Positions 8,877 to 17,670 of a stretch of DNA of 64,000 nt are shown piece by piece. This DNA comes from Aquitalea aquatilis (GTDB lineage Bacteria > Pseudomonadota > Gammaproteobacteria > Burkholderiales > Chromobacteriaceae): positions 3,162,001 to 3,226,000 of the forward strand of contig NZ_CP039731.1 in assembly GCF_005155025.1 (NCBI RefSeq), read 5' to 3'. Numbering within the stretch: position 1 is the first letter of the stretch; each line of letters opens with the position of its first letter. The position numbers were made by a program, and so were the translations under genes. The notes beneath the pieces were generated by a model. It saw only the letters and a program-made list of their open reading frames with translations, searched no databases and was not told where the DNA came from.

Positions 8877-10814
8877 TCAGCCCAGTCGCGCCTGAATCGT
8901 GATGGTCAGTTGTTCGCTGGACAGCTGCTCGCAGGGCAGGTATTCCGCCTGCAAGGCCTCGGCCAGCTGGCGGGCGCGGCCCAGTTTCACATAGTCCTGT
9001 TCGGTATCCAGTACCAGTGCCGGAATGGCCGCTGCCGCCAGTTCGCCAGCCAGTTGCAGGCTTTGCTGCCAGGGGTCGGCTTCTTCGCTCAGCGCCACAT
9101 TGGCACGGCCATCGCTCAGCAGTACCAATAGCGGCATCAGGCCTTGTGCGCCCTGGCGTGCCAGCAGGTCGCCAGCCAGTTGCAGCGCATGCGGCAGGGG
9201 TGTACGGCCACCGGTGGGTAGGGCGTGCAGGGCCTGTTCGGCCTGTTCCACCTGGCGGGTGGGCGGCAGTACCAGCTCGGCACTGCGGCCACGGAAGGCG
9301 ATGACCGCCACCTGATCGCGGCGCTGGTAGGCATCCTGCAGCAGGCTCAGTACCGTGCCCTTGACCTTTTCCATGCGCTGCTGCGCCGCCATGGAGCCGG
9401 AAGCATCCACCACCAGCACAATCAGATTGCCCTGTTTGGCTGTTCTCACCTTGTCGTGCAGGTCGGCGCGGGTGACGGAAAATTCGCCGGGATTGCGTTG
9501 CAGCGCGTGGCGCAGGGTGGCATCCAGCGCCAGTGCCTGCGGCTGGCTGTTTGGAATGGCGCGCACCGTATGGCCGCGCTGGGCATTGAGCACGCTGCTG
9601 CGGCGGCCGCTGGCCTGGCTGTCCGTGCTGCGGCTGGCCAGCCGTATGGTGCCGATATCGCTGGCGGCGGCGCTGGCGAACACCTGTTCGCTGCCGCTGT
9701 CCGGGTTTGTTTCGTCCTGATTGTCGTCATCCGGAGTGTCGGCCGGCTGTTCTGACTGCTGTCCGCTGTCTGCGGGCGAGGTATCAGCGGCGGGCGGCGG
9801 CGGATTCTGGGCCTGCTGAGTCAGCTCGTCCAGCTTGTCCTGATCCAGCCCGCTTTGTTCGAAAGGCTTGCGGCGGCGGCGGTGCGGCAGCACCAGCATG
9901 GCGGCAGTGCGGATGTCTTCGGCGCTCACCTGGGTGCGGCCATCCAGTGCGGCCAGCGCCCGTGCCGCCTTGTGCAGCACGATGTCAGCGCGCAGGCTGG
10001 CCACCTCAAATTCGCAGCACAGTTGGCTGATGAAGTCGAACAGCTGATCGCTCACCGTCACAGCGCCCAGCATGGCCTGAGCTTGGCCGATCTGCGCTTG
10101 CAAGGCTTGGCCTTCGGCCTGCCAGCGGGCGGAGAAGGCTTGCGGGTCGGCTTCGAAGGCCAGGCGGCGGCGTACTACCTCGCTGCGGATGGCCGCATCA
10201 CGCGGGGCGGCGACGTCCACCATCAGGCCAAAGCGGTCCAGCAGTTGCGGGCGCAGCTCGCCTTCTTCCTGATTCATGGTGCCGAGCAGGGTGATGCGCG
10301 CCGGGTGGCTGATGGACAGGCCCTCGCGCTGCACGGTGTTGACGCCCATGGCGGCCACGTCCAGCAGCACATCCACCAGATGGTCGGCCAGCAGGTTGAC
10401 TTCGTCGATGTAGAGCAGGCCGCGATGGGCGCTGGCCAGCAGGCCGGGCTTGAAGGCCTGGCGGCCCTGCTTGAGCGCCTGTTCAAAGTCCAGGCTGCCC
10501 AGCACGCGGTCTTCACTGGCCCCCAGCGGCAGGTTGACGAAGGGGACGGCGGCATCTTCCGCCGCCGCATGTTCGCCCTGACAGCAGCTGCATTCGGCCA
10601 ATGGCGAGGCCGGGTCGCAGTTGAAGGCGCAGCCGGGTACACGGCGGATGGGCGGCAAAATGGCCGCCAGCCCGCGCGCGGCGGTGCTCTTGGCACTGCC
10701 CTTGTCGCCACGGATCAGCACGCCGCCCAGCGTCGGGTCCACCGCGCACAGCAGCAGCGCCTGTTTCAGTTGTGGCTGGCCGACGATGGCGGCAAAGGGG
10801 TAGATCTGTTTCAT
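8877..10814 (-). CDS. Fused ChlI-ChlD type chelatase ATPase/VWA subunit (cobaltochelatase small subunits)
   Basis: A 645-residue fusion of the AAA+ ATPase (ChlI/BchI-like) and the von Willebrand A protein (ChlD/BchD-like) that power a class I chelatase with CobN. The AAA+ part carries the Walker A 'GDKGSAKSTAARGLA' near residue 35, a Cys-containing insert ('CNCDPASPLAECSCC'-like) and Walker B 'LLYIDEVNLL'. A Pro/Asp/Glu/Gln-rich linker follows at about 335-395. The VWA domain has the MIDAS motif 'VVDASGSMAA' near residue 470. The start at 10814 overlaps the cobN stop (ATGA). Association with CobN rather than magnesium chelation is inferred from the operon. Confidence 0.93.
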   Translation of the reverse strand: MKQIYPFAAIVGQPQLKQALLLCAVDPTLGGVLIRGDKGSAKSTAARGLAAILPPIRRVPGCAFNCDPASPLAECSCCQGEHAAAEDAAVPFVNLPLGASEDRVLGSLDFEQALKQGRQAFKPGLLASAHRGLLYIDEVNLLADHLVDVLLDVAAMGVNTVQREGLSISHPARITLLGTMNQEEGELRPQLLDRFGLMVDVAAPRDAAIRSEVVRRRLAFEADPQAFSARWQAEGQALQAQIGQAQAMLGAVTVSDQLFDFISQLCCEFEVASLRADIVLHKAARALAALDGRTQVSAEDIRTAAMLVLPHRRRRKPFEQSGLDQDKLDELTQQAQNPPPPAADTSPADSGQQSEQPADTPDDDNQDETNPDSGSEQVFASAAASDIGTIRLASRSTDSQASGRRSSVLNAQRGHTVRAIPNSQPQALALDATLRHALQRNPGEFSVTRADLHDKVRTAKQGNLIVLVVDASGSMAAQQRMEKVKGTVLSLLQDAYQRRDQVAVIAFRGRSAELVLPPTRQVEQAEQALHALPTGGRTPLPHALQLAGDLLARQGAQGLMPLLVLLSDGRANVALSEEADPWQQSLQLAGELAAAAIPALVLDTEQDYVKLGRARQLAEALQAEYLPCEQLSSEQLTITIQARLG

Positions 10815-13800
10815 GGGCGGCCCTGCGGATGTTCGCCACGTGCTTCCAGCATGGCTTCGGTGTTCAGGTGCAGTTGTTGCAGCGCGGCCAGGGTTTCCGG
10901 CTTGGGTGCTTGCCATAGCTGGCGTTGGGCCGCTTCCAGCAGGCGTTCGCTGATGGCATTGAGCGCCCACGGGTTGCTGTCGGCAAAGAACTGCTGCATG
11001 GCCGGGTCCAGCGCATAGCGGGCGGCCAGTTCTTCGTACACCCAGTCGTCCACCACGTGGGCGGTGGCATCGTAGCCGAACAGGTAGTCCACGGTGGCGG
11101 TCAGCTCCAGCCCGCCCTTGTAGCCGTGCTGCTGGATGCTGGCAATCCACTTGGGGTTGGCCACGCGGGAGCGGAACACCCGCAGCACTTCTTCCTTCAG
11201 CCCGCGCACCTGTGGCTGGTCCGGGTTGTGGCTGTCGCCAAAGAAGGCGCGTGGCTGGCGGCCGGTGAGGCTGCGGATGGTGGCGATCATGCCGCCGTGG
11301 TATTGCAGGTAGTCGTCGCTGTCGAAGATATCGTGTTCGCGGTTGTCCTGGTTGTGCAGGGCCACTTCCACGCCGGACAGGCGGTGGCGCAGTGCGGCAC
11401 GGGCATCGGCCCCCTGTACGTTGCGGCCATAGGCATAACCGCCCCAGTTGATGTAGGCGGTGGCGAAGTCGGCATCGCTCTGCCAGTTCTGCTCGTTGAT
11501 CAGCGGCAGGATGCCCGCGCCATAGCTGCCGGGCTTGGCCCCGAACACGCGCAGCAGCGCCGGTTCGGCTTGCTTGTCCGGCAGGGCTTGCAGCAGGCCC
11601 TGGCGGATGTCGTCGAGATAGTGTTTGCGCAGGTAATTGTCCGCCGGGTCTTCGTCCAGTGCGGCCACGGCGTGGACGGCATCGTCTACCAGCGCAATCA
11701 GCTGCGGGAAGGCATCGCGGAAGAAGCCGCTGATGCGCACCGTGACGTCGATGCGTGGGCGGCCCAGTTCGGCGAGCGGAATCACCTCGATACCGGCCAC
11801 GCGGCGGCTTTCGGCCTGCCAGCGTGGACGCACGCCCAACAGGGCGAGGATTTCCGCAATGTCGTCGCCATGGGTGCGCATGGCGCTGGTGCCCCATACG
11901 CTGATGCTGACCGATTCCGGATACTGGCCGGTTTCCTTGCGGTGGCGTGCCAGCATTTCATTGGCCAGCTCGCTGCCCACGCGCCAGGCTGCTTGCGAAG
12001 GCAGGCCGCGCGGATCGACCGAGTAGAAATTGCGCCCGGTAGGCAGGATGTGCGCCATGCCACGGGTGGGCGCACCGCTGGGGCCGGCTGGCACATAGCC
12101 ACCGGCCAGACCGCGCAGCAGGTTGCCGATTTCCTCGTGGGTGCGCGCCAGGTTGGGCAGCAATTCGTCACGGATAAAGCCCAGCACCTGTTGCAGCGCG
12201 GTGCTGTTGCCGGCCTGCGGCAGCACGGTGGCGATGGCGGCGGGAATCGAAGCTGCATCCGGGGCCAGCAGCAGGGCAACCAGCAGGCGCGCCAGTTGAT
12301 TGATATGGTCGATGGCATCGCTGCGGGTGTGCAGCAGCTGTGGGCTGCTCATCTCCAGCGGGACCGGCAGGTTTTCCAGCCGGCGGCCCTTGTCTTCCTG
12401 CAGTCCGTCCCAGTCCACACCCAGTGTGGCGGCCACGCTGGCCGGCAGGCTGGGCACCGCCAGATTGGGCAGGCGGGTGAGGGCGCACAGCATGTCCACC
12501 AGCGCCTCGCCCTGCGGCATGCGGCCAAGGATGTGCAGTCCGTCGCGGATTTGCGCCGCACCCAGTTCGCACAGATAGCCGTCGATGTCTTCGATGAGGT
12601 GGGCCACGTCCACGCCCTCCATCTTGGCCAGTGTCAGCGGTACGCCGTCGGCATTCAGCGTGGCATCCCACTCGTGGGCATGGTCGTGGCCGTGCTCATC
12701 ATGGTCGTGGCTGTGGCCATGATGGTGATGATCATGCGCGCCATGGCTGTGGCCGGTGCTCTTGGCCGCCGGGCGGAACTGCATGCTGCCTGCCTTGACC
12801 GTGCTGGCGCTGGCAGCCTTGGCGGGCTGGCTCAGGCGGTAGCCCGGCTGGGCGGCCTTGGGCGGGTGGGCATGATGATGGTGATCATGCGCCGCATGTT
12901 GGTGATGGCCATGACCGTGTTCGTGTTCATCATGCTGATGGTCATGCCCCAGCATGGCGGCCAGATCGCTGTCCAGCCGCGCCTCCTTGATCAGATCCCA
13001 GATCTGCTGCTGCAACAGCGGCAGCTTGCTCGGGTCCAGCATTTCCACCTGGTAATACTCGTCCACCAGCTGGGTGAGCTGGGCTAGCGGGCCGTAGGTG
13101 TCGGCGGTGGTCATCGGCGGCGTCAGGTGGTCGATGATCACCGAATGGGCGCGGCGTTTGGCCTGCGAGCCTTCACCCGGATCATTCAGGATGAAGGGGT
13201 AAAACATGGGCATGTCGCCCAGCAAGGCGTCCGGGAAGCAGTGTTGCGACACGCCCACGCCCTTGCCCGGCAGCCATTCCAGCGTGCCATGCTTGCCGAC
13301 GTGGACAATGGCGTCGGCCTGCCATTCGTCACGCAGCCAGCAGTACAGCGCGTAATAGTGATGGGTGGGCGGCAGGTCCGGCGTGTGGTAGATGGCGTCC
13401 GGGTCCATGCCATAGCCGCGCGGCGGCTGCAGCGCGACAAAGGCATTGCCCAGCTCCATGCCGGAAAATACCAGCTGGTCGCCATCGACATAGGCGGTGC
13501 CAGGCGCGGCGCCCCAGCGCTCCAGCATGCGTGTTTGCAGCGGGGCGGGCAGTTCAGCAAACCATTGCTGATACTGCGCCAGCGGTACGCGGGCAATGGC
13601 CTGGCGCAATTGCTCGGCGCTGAGGTAGTCGGTGTCGTAGCAGCCACGGTCGATCAACTGGTGCATCAGCGCATCGCTGCTGTCTGGCAGCGGGCCGATC
13701 TGGTAGCCATTGGCCTGCATGGCTTGCAGCAGCGCATACAGCGAGGCGGCGGAGTCCAGCCCCACCGCATTGCCCACTTGCGAGGCCTTGCTGTTGGAAT

Positions 13801-14926
13801 TGGTAAAGATGAAGGCTACCCGTTTGGTGGCAGCCGGGGTGTGCTTCAGTCGCGCCAGCCGGGCGGCAATGCCGGCCAGGCGGCGCATGCGGTCGGGCAG
13901 CGGCTGGTAGTCGCTGCTGGCCGGGTCTTCCGGCTTGAACGACACCGGCACGCCGATGATGCGGCCATCGAACTCCGGCAGCGCCACATTCATGGCGGTG
14001 TCCAGCGGGTTCAGCCCACGCTCGGATTGCTCCCACTGCGCCTGGGTCATGCTGCTGGTGATGGCCTGCAGCACCGGGATATCCAGCTGCTCGAAGGCCT
14101 CTACTGCCCAGCTGGCGCTGGTGGCACCTTCGGCATTCACTTCGCCCATGGCAAAGGACGTCGTGTTGATCAGCACGCAGGGCTGGCCGGCGCGGGTGTC
14201 GCGCAGCAGTTGCAGCGCTGCCGGCATGCCGGCTTCGTCCTGGCTGCGCAGCGACGAGGTAAACAGCGGCAGCGCGTTGATCTGGCGCTCGGCCAGCATG
14301 TCTACCAGCATGTCGATGAAGCGGGTGTTGCCGCTCAGCCAGTGGGCGCGGTAGAAGCTGATGGCTACCGTGGGCCAGCCGGGTTGGCGAATTTCACACC
14401 AATCATCCAGCCAGTCATCCATGCTGCAAGCGTCGGACAGCTCCGGGTGATACAGGCCGTGCTCCGGCAAGGCGGCCGCAGGCAGATAGCCGTGGCCGGT
14501 CATCAGCAGACGGTCGGACAGGTAGCGCAGCAATTGCGCCATATTGCTGCTGCCACCGGCTTGCAGATAGGCATTGGCCTCTTGCTGGATGGATGGCGGC
14601 ACGGTGCACAGCGCGGCCAGCTCCGGGTCCGGCTCGCCGGTGCCGCTGAGGATGATCAGCGCCTGCTTGCGTGCCAGCGCCTGCTGGTGCAGCGCGTCGA
14701 AAGCGGGGATGGACTGTACCCGGCCCAATACCCGCAGCAGCAGGATGCGGGCGCTGGCAAGTGGGCCGTCCAGCAGGGCCTGCATCTGGCTGGCGTCGGT
14801 AATGTGTTGCAGGGCGAAGCTGGCGACGCTGTCGAAGTCTGGCGGCAGCGGGGCGCGGCTCAGGGCGGTGAGGTCGGTGCCGGCGTGGCTGAGCAGCACG
14901 ATGCCGCCCTGGTTGTGCTGCGTCAT
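10811..14926 (-). CDS. cobN: Cobaltochelatase large subunit CobN with a histidine-rich insert
   Basis: A 1371-residue CobN, the tetrapyrrole-binding subunit that inserts cobalt into hydrogenobyrinic acid a,c-diamide with the adjacent ChlID fusion supplying ATP hydrolysis. Typical segments include 'VHVGKHGTLEWLPGKGVG', 'GAFPFILNDPGEG'-like 'FILNDPGEGSQAKRRAHSV' and, near the C terminus, 'YQYHGGM'-type 'DDYLQYHGGMIATIRSLTG'. Residues about 656-755 (DNA 12662-12958) form an insert with two clusters of 14-15 histidines separated by a low-complexity linker. It is probably a cobalt-binding store. The gene overlaps the ferredoxin upstream and chlID downstream. Confidence 0.96.
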   Translation of the reverse strand: MTQHNQGGIVLLSHAGTDLTALSRAPLPPDFDSVASFALQHITDASQMQALLDGPLASARILLLRVLGRVQSIPAFDALHQQALARKQALIILSGTGEPDPELAALCTVPPSIQQEANAYLQAGGSSNMAQLLRYLSDRLLMTGHGYLPAAALPEHGLYHPELSDACSMDDWLDDWCEIRQPGWPTVAISFYRAHWLSGNTRFIDMLVDMLAERQINALPLFTSSLRSQDEAGMPAALQLLRDTRAGQPCVLINTTSFAMGEVNAEGATSASWAVEAFEQLDIPVLQAITSSMTQAQWEQSERGLNPLDTAMNVALPEFDGRIIGVPVSFKPEDPASSDYQPLPDRMRRLAGIAARLARLKHTPAATKRVAFIFTNSNSKASQVGNAVGLDSAASLYALLQAMQANGYQIGPLPDSSDALMHQLIDRGCYDTDYLSAEQLRQAIARVPLAQYQQWFAELPAPLQTRMLERWGAAPGTAYVDGDQLVFSGMELGNAFVALQPPRGYGMDPDAIYHTPDLPPTHHYYALYCWLRDEWQADAIVHVGKHGTLEWLPGKGVGVSQHCFPDALLGDMPMFYPFILNDPGEGSQAKRRAHSVIIDHLTPPMTTADTYGPLAQLTQLVDEYYQVEMLDPSKLPLLQQQIWDLIKEARLDSDLAAMLGHDHQHDEHEHGHGHHQHAAHDHHHHAHPPKAAQPGYRLSQPAKAASASTVKAGSMQFRPAAKSTGHSHGAHDHHHHGHSHDHDEHGHDHAHEWDATLNADGVPLTLAKMEGVDVAHLIEDIDGYLCELGAAQIRDGLHILGRMPQGEALVDMLCALTRLPNLAVPSLPASVAATLGVDWDGLQEDKGRRLENLPVPLEMSSPQLLHTRSDAIDHINQLARLLVALLLAPDAASIPAAIATVLPQAGNSTALQQVLGFIRDELLPNLARTHEEIGNLLRGLAGGYVPAGPSGAPTRGMAHILPTGRNFYSVDPRGLPSQAAWRVGSELANEMLARHRKETGQYPESVSISVWGTSAMRTHGDDIAEILALLGVRPRWQAESRRVAGIEVIPLAELGRPRIDVTVRISGFFRDAFPQLIALVDDAVHAVAALDEDPADNYLRKHYLDDIRQGLLQALPDKQAEPALLRVFGAKPGSYGAGILPLINEQNWQSDADFATAYINWGGYAYGRNVQGADARAALRHRLSGVEVALHNQDNREHDIFDSDDYLQYHGGMIATIRSLTGRQPRAFFGDSHNPDQPQVRGLKEEVLRVFRSRVANPKWIASIQQHGYKGGLELTATVDYLFGYDATAHVVDDWVYEELAARYALDPAMQQFFADSNPWALNAISERLLEAAQRQLWQAPKPETLAALQQLHLNTEAMLEARGEHPQGRP

Positions 14927-15252
14927 GGCGTGCTTTCACTGCTGACATCGCCCAAACCCAGGCGATGGAAAATCAGGGCTTCCACTGGCACGTCGCCCTG
15001 CAGATGCTCGCTGACAATGCGCTGCACCGCGTTGGCATCCACCTTGCGATACCACACGCCTTCCGGGTAGACCACCATGATGGGGCCTTCCTTGCATACG
15101 GCGAAACAATGACTGCGGGTGCGTTTCACCTTGAGGCCGTCACAGGCGTCGATGGCCTGGCCCAGCTGTTTGAACATGGCTTCGGCCTGCTGGCCATTTT
15201 CGGTGCAGCGCGGGCCGGTGCACATCAGCACATGGCGATAGTGCTGTCTCAT
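14923..15252 (-). CDS. Thioredoxin-like [2Fe-2S] ferredoxin of the cobalamin operon
   Basis: A 109-residue (2Fe-2S) ferredoxin-domain protein. The cluster-binding pattern 'MCTGPRCTENG' (C-X4-C) and the later 'SHCFAVCKEGPIMVVYPEG' (C-X3-C) are clear. It is the first gene after the riboswitch and overlaps cobN by ATGA. Ferredoxins of this type recur in cobalamin gene clusters and may supply electrons for cobalt reduction; that role is inferred. An alternative ATG nine bases upstream (15261) is possible; both have weak ribosome binding sites. Confidence 0.88.
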   Translation of the reverse strand: MRQHYRHVLMCTGPRCTENGQQAEAMFKQLGQAIDACDGLKVKRTRSHCFAVCKEGPIMVVYPEGVWYRKVDANAVQRIVSEHLQGDVPVEALIFHRLGLGDVSSESTP

Positions 15253-15423
15253 CGGCGGCATTCCGGCAGGGTGGCGTGGCGTGCCGCTAACGGCTGGCTG
15301 GATGGATTCATGGCGGCCCTCTGGTGACGATAGGTCGCCGCAGGCGAGGGCACGGCGCGCCGGCGATGGGCGGCACGGTGCATTCCCCCGGTACACCCCG
15401 CCCGGATTCAGCCTGCGTCGACA

Positions 15424-15590
15424 CGGATGACGGCCGGTCTCCTGGCTCGCGCTTCTTTACCCGGCATCGCCTTCCCGGGTGGCCCCGGTGGCATCGTGAT
15501 GCGGACTCGTCGCTTACAGTTGCGGGGGCAGCTGCGGTGTCTCACCGCATTCCCGTTTCACCCCTGGCGGGGCACCGTCATTGAAGCGCG
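15424..15590 (-). promoter_or_regulatory. Cobalamin (AdoCbl) riboswitch
   Basis: Read on the minus strand the segment shows the conserved blocks in order: GGTGCCCC near the 5' end, AACGGGAATGCGGTG, the core CCCCCGCAACTGTAAGCG, ATCACGATGCCACCGGGG (B12-box region) and CCGGGAAGGCGATG, ending with AGCCAGGAGACCGGCC. It sits about 170 bases upstream of the ferredoxin start and so should shut down the whole ferredoxin-cobN operon when cobalamin is abundant. No clear U-tract terminator follows, so control may act on translation or through Rho. Confidence 0.95.
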
Positions 15591-15636
15591 CATGATACGT
15601 GACAACCGGGTAAATGGGAATTCTGCCGACTGATTT

Positions 15637-16623
15637 TCAAGGCTTTTCCCATTGCGCCAGTGCGGTTTCCAGCTGTCGCCAGCCGGCCTCGTCTGGTGGC
15701 AGGCCCAGGCGCAGACTGGGGCCGTCGGCAAACTGGCGCAGCAGAATGCCGCGCCGGGCCAGGAAATCGAACAGCGCCGGGCAGTGCGCGCCCTGCAGCC
15801 ACTGAAACAGATGGCTGCCTCCGGCCGGAATCAGGCCGTGCTGTTGCAATAGCTGTTGCAAACGCTGGCTGTCGCTGGCCAGTTGCGTGCGCATCGCCTG
15901 TTGCCAGTTTTTATCCTGCAAGGCCAAGGTCACCACTTCACGCGCCGGGCCGTTGATGCTCCACGGGCCGATGGCCTCGGCCAGTTGCTGCAACAGCGCC
16001 GGCCAGGCAAACACAAAACCCACCCGTGCCCCGGCCAGGCCGAAAAACTTGCCGATGGAGCGCAGTACGATCAGCCCTGGCAGGCCCACATCAGCCAGCA
16101 GGCTGTGCTCTGGCGTGGCATCCATGAAGGCTTCGTCGATGATCAGCCAGCCGCCACGACAGGCCAGTCGGGCGCGCCAGTCCTGCAGTTGTGCACGGGA
16201 GAAGGTGGTCCCGGTGGGGTTGTTGGGGTGGCACAGCAGCAGCACGTCCAGCTGGTCGATGGCAGCGTCGATGTCCTCCGGCGCATGGCGGCTCAACTGG
16301 TGGCCGTTTTGCTCCCAGTGCCAGGGGTGTTCGGCATAACACAAGGGCAGCATGCCCACCCGGCACGCTGGGCGCAGGGTGGGCAATAGCTGGATGGCCG
16401 GCTGCGAGCCGGCTACCGGCAGTAGCAGCGGGCTGCCGTAGTAATCCGCCGCCGCTTGTTCCAGCCCGTCATCCTCTTCGGGCAGCCGCTGCCAGCTGCG
16501 CGGGCTGGCCGCCGGCACTGGCCAGCCTTGTGGGTTCAAGCCGGTGGACAGATCCAGCCAGTCTTGCGCGGGAATGCCGTATTGCTGCGCGGCACGCAGG
16601 ATGCCGCCTCCGTGTTCAAGCAT
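15637..16623 (-). CDS. cobC: L-threonine-O-3-phosphate decarboxylase (CobC/CobD type)
   Basis: A 328-residue fold-type I PLP enzyme that makes (R)-1-amino-2-propanol phosphate, the linker of the nucleotide loop. The family N terminus 'MLEHGGGILRAAQQYG', the substrate-side 'LCHPNNPTGT' and the PLP-lysine segment 'RSIGKFFGLAGARVGF' are visible. The ATG at 16623 lies 8 bases inside the end of cbiB. It ends just upstream of the riboswitch, so the riboswitch does not control it. Confidence 0.94.
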   Translation of the reverse strand: MLEHGGGILRAAQQYGIPAQDWLDLSTGLNPQGWPVPAASPRSWQRLPEEDDGLEQAAADYYGSPLLLPVAGSQPAIQLLPTLRPACRVGMLPLCYAEHPWHWEQNGHQLSRHAPEDIDAAIDQLDVLLLCHPNNPTGTTFSRAQLQDWRARLACRGGWLIIDEAFMDATPEHSLLADVGLPGLIVLRSIGKFFGLAGARVGFVFAWPALLQQLAEAIGPWSINGPAREVVTLALQDKNWQQAMRTQLASDSQRLQQLLQQHGLIPAGGSHLFQWLQGAHCPALFDFLARRGILLRQFADGPSLRLGLPPDEAGWRQLETALAQWEKP

Positions 16624-17557
16624 GTGTGAAGCTCCAGATGAGGCCGCCGCCCAGCAGCGCCACGGCCACCCACAGCCACAGGCTGCGCTGTACCAGCGCG
16701 ATGGCGCGGGCAATGTCTTCGGCTAAGGGCGGGCGTTGCAGGCCCAGCGTGGGGCGCTGCTTCAGCTTGCCGTGATAGCTGGCGGCACCGCCCAGCAGCA
16801 CGCCCAGCGCACCGGCACCGGCGGCCATGACCGGGCCGGCATTGGGGCTGTACCAGGTGGGGGCCTGGGCGCGCCAGCATTGCCAGCCCTGGCGGGTATG
16901 GCCCAGCACGATGTAAGTGAGCGCGGTGAGGCGGGCGGGAATCAGGTTGAGTACATCGTCAAACCGGGCGGCCGCCCAGCCAAAATGCAGGAAGCGCTCA
17001 TTGCGATAGCCCCACATGGCGTCCAGGGTATTGGCGGCGCGGTACAGTACCACGCCGGGCGCGCCCAGCAGCAAAAACCAGAACACGGCGGCAAAGATGG
17101 CATCGCTGCCGTTTTCCAGCACCGATTCGATGGTGGCGCGTGCCACGGCGGTTTCGTCCAGTTCGCTGGTGTTGCGGCTGACGATCATCGACACCTTGTA
17201 ACGGGCCAGCGGCAAGTCGCCAGCGCGCAGCGCATCGAGCACCGCCTGGGCATGCTCGCGCAGGCTTTGCGCGCCAATGGCGAGGTACAGCAACAAGACC
17301 GATGCCAGCTGGCCCAGCCACGGTAAACGTGACAGCCAGCAAGCCAGGCCGGTCAGTGGCAGTAGCAGCAGGCTGATGCCCAGCACACCGCGCAGGCGCA
17401 TGCGCCACACCGGTTCGGCTAGTGGCTGTGCCGGGTACAGCGCCTGTTCCACCCTGCGCACCAGATAGCCATAGCCCACTAGCGGATGCCAGCGCCGTGG
17501 CTCACCCAGCAAGCGGTCCAGCACTACGGCAAACAACAGAAAAACAGCTGAAATCAC
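16616..17557 (-). CDS. cbiB: Adenosylcobinamide-phosphate synthase CbiB (CobD)
   Basis: A 313-residue integral membrane protein that attaches the aminopropanol (phosphate) arm to adenosylcobyric acid. The family start 'LLDRLLGEPRRWHPLVGYG' and the central 'IVSRNTSELDETAVARATIE' are diagnostic, and several hydrophobic helices are present. The start is a GTG at 17557 with no strong ribosome binding site. It shares 8 bases with cobC, whose product supplies its substrate. Confidence 0.93.
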   Translation of the reverse strand: MISAVFLLFAVVLDRLLGEPRRWHPLVGYGYLVRRVEQALYPAQPLAEPVWRMRLRGVLGISLLLLPLTGLACWLSRLPWLGQLASVLLLYLAIGAQSLREHAQAVLDALRAGDLPLARYKVSMIVSRNTSELDETAVARATIESVLENGSDAIFAAVFWFLLLGAPGVVLYRAANTLDAMWGYRNERFLHFGWAAARFDDVLNLIPARLTALTYIVLGHTRQGWQCWRAQAPTWYSPNAGPVMAAGAGALGVLLGGAASYHGKLKQRPTLGLQRPPLAEDIARAIALVQRSLWLWVAVALLGGGLIWSFTHA

Positions 17558-17670
17558 GTCACGCGCCTATATAATCGCCGGCTTCGGGGCGGCCGCTTGC
17601 CGCGCTGCCCTACCGTTGAAAAAGCGACATTCTAGGGGTCTTCCCGAAAAATTGCGCGCTGGAGAACTGC

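Noticed and set aside
10925-13087. Long open frame opposite cobN
   Set aside because: It runs antiparallel to a clear cobN gene, is rich in His, Gln and Gly and has no recognisable motif; an artefact of high GC content.
17558-17670. Second cobalamin riboswitch upstream of cobQ
   Set aside because: None of the conserved riboswitch blocks is present in the 113-base gap.
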